Source: Chlorogloeopsis fritschii PCC 6912
GTDB taxonomy: Bacteria; Cyanobacteriota; Cyanobacteriia; Cyanobacteriales; Nostocaceae
Assembly (NCBI RefSeq): GCF_000317285.1
Contig: NZ_AJLN01000104.1
Span: 78,864-142,863 of the forward strand
Direction: 5' to 3'
DNA length: 64,000 bases
The notes below the pieces were generated by a model. It was not told the DNA's origin, ran no database searches, and saw only the letters and a list, made by a program, of their open reading frames with translations. Each line of letters begins with the position of its first letter. Position 1 is the first letter of the stretch. This document shows positions 1 through 9,350 of this stretch, in pieces. The translations under genes and the position numbers were made by a program.

Positions 1-2
1 CG

Positions 3-656
3 ATAGCAATGGATTTACCTATTGAAAATCCCTCCGCCACTCTATCAGATTTTGCAGAAGCCGTAGTGCGATCGCTCCCACCAGATGAAAACGATGTGAT
101 ACTTGTGGGAACCTCAATGGCTGGTACTGTGATTCCCCTTGTTGTCAACCAGCACCCAGTTCGCAAGCTCGTGTTCCTTGCCGCACTTATCCCATACCCA
201 GGCATGAATATGATTGAACAAACTTATGAAGATATTCCTCCTGATATGGCGAAGGCAGTAGGTTACGAGCAGCCAGAAGCCAGTAAACTTGAGCAGGTGC
301 GTGACGAGCCTGATATATTTAATCCGGCTTCGCTGGGGAAAAACTTTGAAGATGAAGCAGTGGCGATGGAATTTTTCTTTCACGACTGCAAACCTGATGT
401 CGCGAGTTGGGCAATATCTAAGATGCGAAATCATCTATCATCTGCACATATAACAGAGGTTTTTCCCTTGGCAGCTTTACCAGATATAGAGTCTGTCTAT
501 ATTGTCTGCACCGAGGATAGAATAATTTCCCCTCAATGGTCAAGATATGCTGCACGTAAGCGTCTGGGAGTTGATGCGATAGAATTATCCGCAGGACATT
601 GCCCTTATTTGTCTCATCCTGCTCAACTTGCTGATATTCTATTGACTTTGTGTTAA
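3..656 (+). CDS. alpha/beta hydrolase, 5' end outside window
   Basis: An alpha/beta-hydrolase fold enzyme, probably a small soluble esterase; the substrate is not known. Counting from the Met at position 9, the nucleophile elbow GTSMAG puts the Ser near residue 36. A later Asp (CTEDR, about residue 170) and His (SAGH, about residue 197) complete a plausible catalytic triad. The frame is open back to the window edge. The usual N-terminal strand with the oxyanion-hole HG motif is missing, so the gene very likely starts upstream and the Met at 9 is internal. Its 3' end overlaps the 3' end of the convergent membrane-protein gene by 4 bp. Confidence 0.75.
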   Translation: MAMDLPIENPSATLSDFAEAVVRSLPPDENDVILVGTSMAGTVIPLVVNQHPVRKLVFLAALIPYPGMNMIEQTYEDIPPDMAKAVGYEQPEASKLEQVRDEPDIFNPASLGKNFEDEAVAMEFFFHDCKPDVASWAISKMRNHLSSAHITEVFPLAALPDIESVYIVCTEDRIISPQWSRYAARKRLGVDAIELSAGHCPYLSHPAQLADILLTLC

Positions 657-2371
657 TCCTTGGTGTAAATAAATCCCCCTGCAATGCCGCGATCGCGATC
701 GCGTAGTCTGACATTTGGTTCAATCTCAAATCCGCAGGGTAGTTCTGTTGCCCAGCACAGTTTCTTATTTAGAGGATAAAAGTAAACAATATCATTTACC
801 CGTCTTTGGATTACCGGAACTCTTTGCATTGCTGGAGGCAACAACCATTGAGATGTTGTGTGAGTTTGAGTGAAGATGGCAACGATAGCAGCTATGAAGG
901 CAAGTGAAAAAGCGATCGCACTTGGCTGAGAATATTTAGACACCATCGACACGCTCTGCGACAGTAGCGACTGAGCATAAATGGCTATTAATAGGGATGG
1001 AATCAAAAGAAGGTAAGGCAGAGCAAACCGAAAGAAGGGAGCAGTCATCATTAAAAACAGGAAACCCAAGACTTCAATTGCTACAATCCAGTACTTGCCT
1101 TTGATTGGAATTTTGCGAAATGATTTGAAGGTAATAATCATCCCTACGATAGTTGCAATCACCACTGCCACCATTACCTGATTGGGGCGCTCAGAGTTTA
1201 GCCAAGTCAACAATAACCACAGCCACCGATTTCTCCCCTCTGGGGGCTTCCCGTACCAGTTGCTCCAACCGTGGGTTCCCTGGGCAACTTGATTGATATT
1301 TTGTGCATCAGGCAACCAAGGTAAATCGAGACAGAAGATAGAAGAAGGATACAATGGACAGCTAGATGCTTTGATGCCAGCAGCTAGCATGGGAGCCAGC
1401 AACACCAAAGCGATCGCACCACCAATGCAAAGTTTTGTGATTGAGCGCCGATGGTGAACTGCATAAAATAGGCTCGTCACAAGCATGAGGGGAATGGCTG
1501 TTAGCTTAATCGTCAAAGCTCCCACCGATAGGATCAGCGGTACTGCCTGGGCGTTACCATTACCTAGATTTTTTGAATCTGGCAAGGTTGATGACTGAGG
1601 ATTTGACACTACTAAAATTGCCCAACATCCAATCCCAATTAGCAATCCCGTAGGCAAATCTGGAGAAGGAGAAATCAGGATTTCTCGAAAAAGGTTATAT
1701 AAAAGCGTAAAGGGCAAGAGCAGCCCCAGAAAGGCGAGCGCAAACCAATCGCTGAATAAAGCTTTTCCTTTGATACTGTGCCTCAGACAAGCTAGAAAAT
1801 GTAATATTGCTAGCAAGAAAATAAATCCATTGGTGACAGCACTTACCCGTGCCTCCAGACTAGGTGGATTGAACGGAGCTGCCAGTGCAAACCACGATGA
1901 GGTAAAGCCCAAATTACTGAAAATTAATGCGACACCTGTGACTGTTCCGTACTGATGAAGCCATTGAATTACTGAATAGTGGTAAAGCCCTGTGTCAATC
2001 CAAGTCACTTGCCGATTTGTGAAAGCAGCCACAGCGATCGCTAATCCGATGTAGCTCAGAACTAGTTGCCAGGATGATGCTTTCAACAACGCCACTACCT
2101 CAATACGGGTGCGTCTAGATACAAAAGAGACTCCACAAAGAGTGACTGCAACCAGTATGCCAGTCAGCGAAGATAATGGTAAAACTAGAGAAACTGCTAA
2201 TAAACAGATAGAGAGCACGATCATGCCTAGCCATTCAGCAGCCATGAGGCGATCGCCAACTCTAGTAAAAAGGTTTGCCCCTAAGTAATTTAACAGCGCA
2301 ATTCCAATTACACTGCAACTGATGAGCAAAACAGTCCAGCTAGCAATAAAATACAGCATAAGCAAAAGCAC
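653..2371 (-). CDS. multi-spanning membrane protein, GT-C/LIC_10190-like
   Basis: A 572-aa, very hydrophobic protein with about twelve predicted membrane segments and a short hydrophilic C-terminus. The general build resembles GT-C glycosyltransferases and the LIC_10190-type membrane proteins often found in polysaccharide loci. No catalytic motif was identified with certainty, so a glycosyltransferase role is inference from topology and neighbourhood. Met1 and Met5 (MLLLML) are both possible starts. It is convergent with the hydrolase gene and faces away from the downstream polysaccharide genes. Confidence 0.7.
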   Translation of the reverse strand: MLLLMLYFIASWTVLLISCSVIGIALLNYLGANLFTRVGDRLMAAEWLGMIVLSICLLAVSLVLPLSSLTGILVAVTLCGVSFVSRRTRIEVVALLKASSWQLVLSYIGLAIAVAAFTNRQVTWIDTGLYHYSVIQWLHQYGTVTGVALIFSNLGFTSSWFALAAPFNPPSLEARVSAVTNGFIFLLAILHFLACLRHSIKGKALFSDWFALAFLGLLLPFTLLYNLFREILISPSPDLPTGLLIGIGCWAILVVSNPQSSTLPDSKNLGNGNAQAVPLILSVGALTIKLTAIPLMLVTSLFYAVHHRRSITKLCIGGAIALVLLAPMLAAGIKASSCPLYPSSIFCLDLPWLPDAQNINQVAQGTHGWSNWYGKPPEGRNRWLWLLLTWLNSERPNQVMVAVVIATIVGMIITFKSFRKIPIKGKYWIVAIEVLGFLFLMMTAPFFRFALPYLLLIPSLLIAIYAQSLLSQSVSMVSKYSQPSAIAFSLAFIAAIVAIFTQTHTTSQWLLPPAMQRVPVIQRRVNDIVYFYPLNKKLCWATELPCGFEIEPNVRLRDRDRGIAGGFIYTKD

Positions 2372-2500
2372 TTACTTTAGAGTCAAGGAGTCTAAATCTA
2401 GAAGTAGGGAAAACCATTCACCGTCATCACTCTCCTACAATTAAAACTTGACTTTATAAGTCATTTCTAAAGGAATCAAAACTCAAGCAGTCTAAATTCC

Positions 2501-2620
2501 CTTTTTCTCTTTCCCAGGCTGGCAGCCCAAGAAAGCATTGATTGAGGCTCTGCCTGATGAAGAGGAGGCACAGCCTTACAGTTTTCATCACCATGCAGAG
2601 CATGGTAATGAGAAAAAATA
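2501..2620 (+). repeat. intergenic hairpin repeat, copy 1 (inverted copy at 63165-63255)
   Basis: This lies inside a gene-free stretch (2372-2930) in which nothing else was recognised. It holds a run starting CTTTTTCTCTTTCCCAGG, then AAAGCATTGATTGAGGCTC, then the small palindrome CATGCAGAGCATG. The same modules occur in reverse orientation at 63165-63255. Copy 1 has a degraded first hairpin and about 25 extra bases after the GAGGCTCTGCCT module, so it appears to be the more diverged copy. Confidence 0.8.
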
Positions 2621-2930
2621 AGCTTGTGTGTACACCGTAGACGCTCAGGGAAATACGAATATTCAGTACTATGATTTAAGATTTATTGGTATTATTGGAC
2701 TAACTTTTGCATCAACCAGCTAGAAATAAGTACCTAAACAAAATTAATTACACATTTTCTATGCTGTTCCCTCTTCCCTGTTCCCTTGCCTCCACCCGTA
2801 ACTTTAATTTTGCCTAACCACTTATCCGTTATTCAAAACCTGTGCCTCTACCTCCACAAACTTGGCTACTAGGTCAATGTTTAACTTAATGTCCACATTT
2901 GATTGTCAACTTAAGTCTTAATATACTGCT

Positions 2931-4505
2931 ATGGAAAATAGCCAAACTAATGTTCGGAATAAATTCCTAAATCTAAGTTTGAAAAATCAAACTAATTTTA
3001 CAATTTTACTAGTTTCCATTTTCTTTATTTTGAGTCTTGTTGGTATTGTTAATCATGAAATGTGGCGAGATGAGCTACAAGCATGGCTGATAGCTAGAGA
3101 TAGCTCATCCTTGATTGATGTATTCAACAATTTGAGATACGAAGGACATCCCGGATTATGGCACACCTTTTTGTATATCATCACTCGTTTCACCCATAAT
3201 CCGATTGCAATGCAGTTTTTTCATTTGCTGATTGCTACGCTTGTCATTTATACTTTTGTCAAATATTCACCTTTTAATAGATTACAAAAAGCTTTATTTA
3301 CTTTCGGATATTTTCCTTTTTTTGAATATAACTTAATCAGTAGGAATTACAATTTAGGAGTTCTTTTTCTTTTTCTGTTTTGTTGTTTGTTCCCAAAACG
3401 TCACCAGAGTTATGTATGGTTAGCTATTCTTCTGGCGTTAATGGTAAATACAAATGTTTATATAATGATAATTGCTTTGTCTTTAGCAATGACATTATTT
3501 ATTGAATATGTTTTTAATCAAAATCTAAGGAATCATTACTCTCGCAACAAGAAAAATCTAATTTTCAGCTTGGCTATATTTTCTTTAGGATTAATAGTTT
3601 CTCTCAGCCAAATTCTAAGAGTGACTTCTGTTAATACTCCATCACAAGCAGGAAATACAATTGTAGTTACACAGTTTGAAATATTAATTAATAGTGTAAA
3701 AAAACTTGCTGGAATAATTACATTAATATCAAGAAGTTACATTCCTATACCACAATTTTTGAATTTTCAATTTTGGAATACTAGTATCTTTCCACCTGCA
3801 ATATCTCTATTACTTTCAATAATTTTGTTGTGTTTTGCTATATGTATTTTTATCCGAAAACCATTTGTACTTTTTCTTTACTGTTCTGGAACCTTTGGCA
3901 TTCTTTTGTTTGCATACACAAAAATTCGAGGAGTATTAAGACATCATGGACACTTATTTATATTATTTATAGCTTGTTTATGGCTTTACCATTATTATCA
4001 AAATTCTAGCTGGTCTATTCCGAGATTTAAAAGGTTTACGAATTTTTGGTATAAACAAAAAGATAAATTAATAACTAGTATTTTATTAACTCATCTGTTT
4101 GCAGGAATCTTTGCATTTAGTATAGATTTAGCTTATCCGTTTTCTGCTAGTAGAGATGCAGCTAAATATATTATTAATAATCAATTAAATAACAATATCA
4201 TTATTGGCAGTAAAGATTATATAATTTCTCCTTTGGCTGCTCTTTTAGATAGAAAAATCTATTATCCTGAAATTAATAGCTTTGGCAGCTTTATTGATTG
4301 GGGTAAAAGAAAAAATGTCAAGTCGCAAGAAGTGATAGAACAGGTTAATAGTTTTGTTATGCAAACAAACAATCAGATTCTATTAATTTTAAATTCTCCT
4401 TTGACAATCGAACCCCCTAACCTTCAGATATCTCCGCTCCAAAGCTTTAGTAAAACACTTGCTGGCGACGAAAAGTATTATTTGTATTTGGTGCAAAGAA
4501 AGTAG
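2931..4505 (+). CDS. GT-C-like multi-spanning membrane protein
   Basis: A 524-aa protein with an N-terminal hydrophobic helix, then an extracytoplasmic loop with WRDELQAW (about residues 45-52) and RYEGHPGLW (about residues 70-78). An acidic residue in the first periplasmic loop followed by a GHP-type motif is typical of GT-C lipid-linked sugar transferases. About ten more membrane segments follow, then a soluble C-terminal part of about 100 residues. The coding sequence is much richer in A+T than the flanking genes, which hints at transfer. Function as a glycosyltransferase is inferred from topology and motif only. Confidence 0.75.
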   Translation: MENSQTNVRNKFLNLSLKNQTNFTILLVSIFFILSLVGIVNHEMWRDELQAWLIARDSSSLIDVFNNLRYEGHPGLWHTFLYIITRFTHNPIAMQFFHLLIATLVIYTFVKYSPFNRLQKALFTFGYFPFFEYNLISRNYNLGVLFLFLFCCLFPKRHQSYVWLAILLALMVNTNVYIMIIALSLAMTLFIEYVFNQNLRNHYSRNKKNLIFSLAIFSLGLIVSLSQILRVTSVNTPSQAGNTIVVTQFEILINSVKKLAGIITLISRSYIPIPQFLNFQFWNTSIFPPAISLLLSIILLCFAICIFIRKPFVLFLYCSGTFGILLFAYTKIRGVLRHHGHLFILFIACLWLYHYYQNSSWSIPRFKRFTNFWYKQKDKLITSILLTHLFAGIFAFSIDLAYPFSASRDAAKYIINNQLNNNIIIGSKDYIISPLAALLDRKIYYPEINSFGSFIDWGKRKNVKSQEVIEQVNSFVMQTNNQILLILNSPLTIEPPNLQISPLQSFSKTLAGDEKYYLYLVQRK

Positions 4506-4521
4506 ATTTGTATGGTAACTC

Positions 4522-5721
4522 CTAGAATCCGCGCTTGGGAGCCTTGTCGAAAGCGCGTGCTATGGCATACCATGCTAGTTTGCGCTCCATGTGTGCATTA
4601 AGTGGCAAGGGGCGCACTGATGCACTATCTTTCCGAGATTTTCGATCGCGCAGCCAGGTATAGCGATCGCTTAATCCCCAAGTCAAAACAGCAATTACTG
4701 CTTTTTCATCCAAAACTACCGACAGAAAATCTTCATAAATTCCGGCAATGAGGCGATCGCGTACCAAAACATTCTTAGGCAGCATATTATCTGCCACATC
4801 CAGTTCGGTAATCATAATTTTCAAACCCATATCCGCAACATCTTTCAAAAAAGCCCTTAACTTTTTAGTGTTAAAAGGAGCTTCTCCTTCTAGGTGAGCT
4901 TGAATGCCAAGAGCCTGCACTGGTGTTCCCTTTGACTTCAAGCGCTCTAGCAACTTTAAAACAGCAGTTCTTTTCGCTTCATCATTAGGAGTGCTGTGCT
5001 CCAATCCATAGTCGTTGTAAACTAATAACGCTTTCGGATCTGCTTGTGCTGCCACACGAAAGGCAAAGTCAATATAATTTGGCCCTAAAAACTTCAACCA
5101 CGGTGTGTTTCGCAAATAATCAGCTCGCCCGTGTTCAGGAAAAACAGCCTCGTTAACCACATCCCATGAGTGAATTTTCCCAGCATAATGCTTAACGACT
5201 GTTGTAATATGTTTCAGCATGATCTGCTCGGCATTTTGACTATTGACTCTAGCCTTAAACCACTCCGGTAAGCTTTTGTGCCATACCAAAGTGTGCCCGC
5301 GAAAAAACATATTATTCTTGCTGGCAAAATTAGCTAGCCAATCGCTCCGAGTAAAGTCAAAACTGTTTAGACTAGGACGAAGCATTTTCCACTTCAGTTC
5401 ATTCTCTGGTACTAGCATGGCGCATTCTTGAGCAAACCTAGTCGCGAACTTAGTATCTGAGCGCAATATAGATGTTTGAGTGGCAGCTCCATAAATTAAT
5501 CCTTTTGCTGCCGCTCGGTTACGCAAAGGAGTATTCTCTGCCACTGAAAAATCTCTACTCTTTTGAGCAGTCACTTGAATAGGATTTTTGCCATGCCCAT
5601 ATCTACTAGCGATCGCCAAGGCATCTGTTCCCACAAAACTACCCATGCCCAATAAAAAATGGCGTCGCCCTATTAAGACTTGTTTTTTTGTCACTGCAAA
5701 TCCTTGCCTTGTAATATCCAT
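4522..5721 (-). CDS. GH10 endo-1,4-beta-xylanase, Tat-exported
   Basis: A glycoside hydrolase family 10 enzyme that would cleave beta-1,4-xylan-like chains. Both GH10 signatures are present: WDVVNEAV with the acid/base Glu (about residue 190) and ITELDV with the nucleophile Glu (about residue 305). The N-terminus has GRRHFLLGMGSFVG, a twin-arginine (Tat) signal, so it should be exported folded. I chose the Met at 5721; an in-frame Met at 5745 only adds eight residues before the Tat motif. It is convergent with the membrane protein that ends at 4505. It may trim the cell's own polysaccharide or degrade plant or algal xylan; the sequence does not decide. Confidence 0.9.
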   Translation of the reverse strand: MDITRQGFAVTKKQVLIGRRHFLLGMGSFVGTDALAIASRYGHGKNPIQVTAQKSRDFSVAENTPLRNRAAAKGLIYGAATQTSILRSDTKFATRFAQECAMLVPENELKWKMLRPSLNSFDFTRSDWLANFASKNNMFFRGHTLVWHKSLPEWFKARVNSQNAEQIMLKHITTVVKHYAGKIHSWDVVNEAVFPEHGRADYLRNTPWLKFLGPNYIDFAFRVAAQADPKALLVYNDYGLEHSTPNDEAKRTAVLKLLERLKSKGTPVQALGIQAHLEGEAPFNTKKLRAFLKDVADMGLKIMITELDVADNMLPKNVLVRDRLIAGIYEDFLSVVLDEKAVIAVLTWGLSDRYTWLRDRKSRKDSASVRPLPLNAHMERKLAWYAIARAFDKAPKRGF

Positions 5722-6589
5722 CCTACAAGAGTCCCGACTTCTCACCAGAATTGGGGGATCTGTGTTTTTAGTTTATTTGTGTTGGCTTACTATCTAATTT
5801 TGAATTTTAGACTGGATACGAATAAAAATAATTCTATTTTTCTATATTTCTCGATATTTAGTAGAACAAAGAGAATGGGAAACGCAGCCAAATCCAATAA
5901 CTAATAATTTCGGCAGAGAATGTTGACAGTGGTAAAAGTTCGGCTGTTAGCTTGTATCAGTAGTATCCCAATAAATAAAATTTTTTTCAGTCTTTTAACC
6001 ATTTCATAACCTTCTTTAACCTTTACATAATAATTGTTAACCTAAATATAAATAAAAGCGCTAATAAATAATTCCGGGACTAATCTAAAGCTTGAAATGA
6101 TTACTGAGTAAGCCTTTTGAACAGACAAAACATTAGCAAATGATTTGGCAACTCCTAAATCTTATTACTATTTAGTTTGAAATATTTGACAAGCTTATCT
6201 AACAATAAATGTTTATTTTTATACTTAAAAACGCGTAATTGTAGCTATTTATATGCGCATTTATCAAAAATATTAGCTACTAGAAGTAAAAATTATTACT
6301 ATGTTTTTATCAAGAATTTTAATAACAAATCTGGGAATCATAAAATATTAGAATTAGAATTAAATATGAAATTTTAGTAAAGATGTAGACAAAATTATTT
6401 GCCATATTTACATAAATCATTTTTATATCGGATGTAAGATTTGAGATGTAGTTAATTTTCTGTAATTGTTTCTATTACTTCTAAAATTAAGTAAAAAGTC
6501 AAACATGAGAAATGAAGTAGTAGAAATTTTTAGTTATTTTTATCGTTCGTTTGAACGGTTAATTAGACCTTCCACAACCGATTGTAAAA
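5722..6589. other. long AT-rich intergenic region
   Basis: About 870 bp without a convincing gene, between the divergent xylanase and glycosyltransferase genes. Short AT-rich frames here show no family resemblance. The only structured signal seen is the series of AACC-ending octamers at 5991-6043. The length suggests complex upstream regulation of one or both neighbours, or decayed sequence. Confidence 0.6.
5991..6043 (+). promoter_or_regulatory. Pho-box-like octamer repeats
   Basis: Four imperfect repeats ending in AACC (TTTTAACC, CATAACC, TTTAACCT, TTAACCT), with the AACC cores spaced 11, 10 and 21 bp. Cyanobacterial SphR/PhoB sites are tandem (C/T)TTAACC(T/A) octamers with 3-bp gaps, so the resemblance is real but spacing is imperfect. 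The site is about 550 bp before the glycosyltransferase at 6590 and about 270 bp before the xylanase start on the other strand. Low-confidence call. Confidence 0.3.
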
Positions 6590-7588
6590 ATGACTTTACC
6601 TGCTAAATTGGTGATTTCAGTCATTATTCCAGTTCACAATGGAGGTGCTAGCTTTCGCTACTGCCTATCTAGTTTGGCTAATGCCATGCCTGCTCCCGCT
6701 GAAATCATCGTTGTAGCGGATGGAGATACAGATGGCTCATGGCTTGTAGCCAAGGAATTTGGCGCAAAAGTACTGAGAATACCTACATCTGGTGGCCCGG
6801 CTAAAGCGCGTAATCTAGGTGCGCGTGCCGCAATAGGTGATATTCTCTTCTTTATAGACGCTGATGTAACCATCACTCCAGATGCCATTGGCAAGGTGGA
6901 GAAGGCTTTTAGTGATGAACCAGAATTGGCTGCTCTGATTGGCTCATATGACGACGCACCTGGTGCAAGCAATTTTTTGTCGCAGTATAAAAACTTGTTT
7001 CACCACTATACTCATCAGACAGCAAAGGAAGAAGCGTTTACATTCTGGGGTGCTTGCGGAGCTATTCGACGTGAGATATTCCTGGGCTTAGGAGGCTTCG
7101 ATGAAAGTTATCGCCGACCGAGCATTGAAGATATTGAGTTAGGCTATCGTTTGAAAAACGCTGGCTACAAAATTCGACTTTGCAAAGATTTGCAAGTTAA
7201 GCACTTAAAGTATTGGGGTATAGTTTCTTTATTAAAAGCTGAGATTTTTTACCGTGCTCTACCTTGGACTGAATTGATTTGGCGCGATCGCCAGTTAAGT
7301 AACGATTTGAATCTAGGGCTTAATAGCCGCTTGAGCGTGATTTTGACCTATGGACTTGTCATCTCATTGCTTGCTGCTTGGTGGTCACCAGGATTTCTAG
7401 CAGTAGCTTTTGTGTTAGGCTTTTTACTTTTCGTGTTGAATCTCCAAGTTTATCGTTTCTTCCATCACAAGCGCGGTTTTTGGTTTGCGCTGCGTGTCAT
7501 TCCGTGGCATTGGCTTTACTACCTTTATGGCGGTCTAGCATTTGTAATAGGGACAGCCCGCTACATTTTTTCTGTCAGGTTTGCATAG
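6590..7588 (+). CDS. family 2 glycosyltransferase with C-terminal membrane segments
   Basis: A GT2 (GT-A fold) enzyme that should transfer a sugar from a nucleotide sugar during polysaccharide assembly. Residues 1-110 carry the nucleotide-binding core (SVIIPVHNGG near the start, FIDADV as the DxD-type metal motif). GGFDESYRRPSIEDIELGYR is the acceptor-side ED motif region. Two or three hydrophobic helices near the C-terminus anchor it to the membrane. It precedes the FAD oxidoreductase by about 75 bp in the same direction and may share its transcript. Confidence 0.88.
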   Translation: MTLPAKLVISVIIPVHNGGASFRYCLSSLANAMPAPAEIIVVADGDTDGSWLVAKEFGAKVLRIPTSGGPAKARNLGARAAIGDILFFIDADVTITPDAIGKVEKAFSDEPELAALIGSYDDAPGASNFLSQYKNLFHHYTHQTAKEEAFTFWGACGAIRREIFLGLGGFDESYRRPSIEDIELGYRLKNAGYKIRLCKDLQVKHLKYWGIVSLLKAEIFYRALPWTELIWRDRQLSNDLNLGLNSRLSVILTYGLVISLLAAWWSPGFLAVAFVLGFLLFVLNLQVYRFFHHKRGFWFALRVIPWHWLYYLYGGLAFVIGTARYIFSVRFA

Positions 7589-7662
7589 GCATAGTGTATT
7601 TAATGCTACATACAAATTTTAGAAAAAATACATCTGCAATCATCACCAATAGGAAAATATCA

Positions 7663-9192
7663 ATGGAAAAGTATCCTGTTGTCATTATTGGCGCTGGCCC
7701 AGCTGGTTTGACTGCTGCTTATCAATTAGTTAAACAAGGTATTAAACCTATTGTGATTGAACAAGCTGACAAAGTTGGCGGTATCTCCCGCACAGAGATG
7801 TACAAAGGCTATCGTTTTGACATCGGTGGTCATCGCTTTTTCACCAAAGTTACAGAAGTGCAACAGCTTTGGCAAGAAGTTTTAAAAGACGATTTCATCA
7901 AAGTCCCTCGGATGTCGCGGATCTACTACCAGGGTAAATTTTTCAACTATCCCCTTTCTCTGTTCAATACACTGTCCAATCTGGGTATCAAACAAAGCTT
8001 GTTGATTTTATTGAGCTACCTCAAGGCAAAACTCAAAGCGAGATTGCAACCTGGGGCTGAACCTGAAAATTTTGAAGAATGGGTAAGCGATCGCTTTGGT
8101 GGTCGTCTCTACCAAATATTCTTCAAGACTTATACCGAGAAGGTATGGGGAATTCCCTGTACTCAAATTCGTGCAGACTGGGCAGCACAACGGATTCAAG
8201 GAATGTCGCTCAAAAGAGCAGTTATCAATGCTGTGTTCGGAAGTCAGAATGCCAAAAGCTTAATCAAGGAATTTGACTATCCGATTTTAGGGCCGGGAAT
8301 GATGTGGGAGCGATTTCAGGAAGAGGTAGAAAGTAAAGGTGCTCCAGTCCTTCTTAATACTCAAGTAACCCGTGTAGAACGAGAAGGCGATCGCATTCAG
8401 AGTATTACAGTCCGACAAGGAGAGAAGACAATCCAATATTCTGGTGACCACTTCATCTCTAGTATGCCGGTGAGCGCATTGATTAATCGACTAGATCCTC
8501 CAGCACCTGAGTATGTTTTGGAAGCTTCCCGCGGTCTTAAATACCGAGATTTCTTGATTGTGTCGCTAATTATTGATGAAGAAAGCCTATTTCCCGACAA
8601 CTGGCTTTACATCCACAGCCCAGAGTTCAAAGTCGGACGGATTCAGAATTTTAAAAATTGGAGTCCAGCAATGGTACCCGATCCAAGCAAAACTTGCTTG
8701 GGGATGGAATACTTTTGCAGTCAGGGCGATGAAATTTGGGAAATGTCTGACACAAAGCTGATTGATTTAGCTAGTCGTGAAATTGTTGAATTGGGTTTAG
8801 TAAAAAAGTTCAGCAATATAGAAGATGGAGTTGTAATTCGACAGCGTAAAGCCTATCCGGTGTACGACGGTGAATATCGCCAACATCTGCAAGTGATTCA
8901 AGATTATCTAGAAACCTTTGAAAACCTACAAACTGTTGGTCGCAATGGAATGCATCGATATAATAATCAAGACCACTCGATGCTAACAGGAATGCTTGCT
9001 GTCAGAAATATCTTGGGAGAAAAACACGATTTGTGGAATGTTAACACTGAGCGCTCTTACTACGAGGAATTTACAAAACAGGAATGGCAGTCGAAAGAAC
9101 TGTCATTAGATAATAAAAATTACGTAACTGTATTAGAGGTAGATAGTCAGAATCAGGAGCAAGAACTTGTAAGCCAATCTAAAATCAAGTAA
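7663..9192 (+). CDS. NAD(P)/FAD-dependent oxidoreductase, UDP-galactopyranose-mutase/protoporphyrinogen-oxidase-like
   Basis: A 509-aa flavoprotein. The N-terminus has the Rossmann motif VIIGAGPAGLTAAY (GxGxxG), then GGISRT and GGHRFF, which are typical of the amine-oxidase/UDP-galactopyranose mutase superfamily. The C-terminal VGRNGMHRYNNQDHSM segment closes the FAD site. I chose ATG 7663 because it directly precedes the Rossmann fold and has AGGAAAA upstream; a longer frame back to 7378 overlaps the preceding gene and is not protein-like. Surrounded by glycosyltransferases, it probably modifies a sugar or lipid-linked precursor. The exact reaction is unknown. Confidence 0.85.
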   Translation: MEKYPVVIIGAGPAGLTAAYQLVKQGIKPIVIEQADKVGGISRTEMYKGYRFDIGGHRFFTKVTEVQQLWQEVLKDDFIKVPRMSRIYYQGKFFNYPLSLFNTLSNLGIKQSLLILLSYLKAKLKARLQPGAEPENFEEWVSDRFGGRLYQIFFKTYTEKVWGIPCTQIRADWAAQRIQGMSLKRAVINAVFGSQNAKSLIKEFDYPILGPGMMWERFQEEVESKGAPVLLNTQVTRVEREGDRIQSITVRQGEKTIQYSGDHFISSMPVSALINRLDPPAPEYVLEASRGLKYRDFLIVSLIIDEESLFPDNWLYIHSPEFKVGRIQNFKNWSPAMVPDPSKTCLGMEYFCSQGDEIWEMSDTKLIDLASREIVELGLVKKFSNIEDGVVIRQRKAYPVYDGEYRQHLQVIQDYLETFENLQTVGRNGMHRYNNQDHSMLTGMLAVRNILGEKHDLWNVNTERSYYEEFTKQEWQSKELSLDNKNYVTVLEVDSQNQEQELVSQSKIK

Positions 9193-9194
9193 TT

Positions 9195-9345
9195 TACATC
9201 TGATGTGAATTAAAATGGCAACCAAAAACCATGTTTTAGAAATCGAACACAGATGGACACAGATAAACACAGATAATTTATCCGTGTGCATCTGTGTTTA
9301 TCCGGTGGCCATTATTATCTAAAAATTGGATTTTGCAATCAATTA
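9195..9345 (+). repeat. MITE-like repeat, copy 1 (right end missing)
   Basis: About 150 bp strongly similar to the element at 28257-28457. It starts with a terminal sequence TACATCTGATGTGAATT (one mismatch to the other copy) and contains a 55-bp near-palindromic core at 9248-9302 built from CACAGAT units. The right terminal inverted repeat is not visible; similarity fades just before the glycosyltransferase start at 9351. The core is inverted relative to the other copy while the flanks are not. Confidence 0.8.
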
Positions 9346-9350
9346 GAAAT

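Noticed and set aside
6177..6377. AT-rich 66-codon frame
   Set aside because: Low-complexity composition, no ribosome site and no family resemblance.
7378..7662. N-terminal extension of the FAD oxidoreductase
   Set aside because: It overlaps the preceding glycosyltransferase in another frame; the Rossmann fold begins right after ATG 7663, which has its own ribosome site.
9294..9350. Earlier start for the glycosyltransferase at 9351
   Set aside because: It would be encoded inside the MITE-like repeat and is unlike the family's N-terminus.
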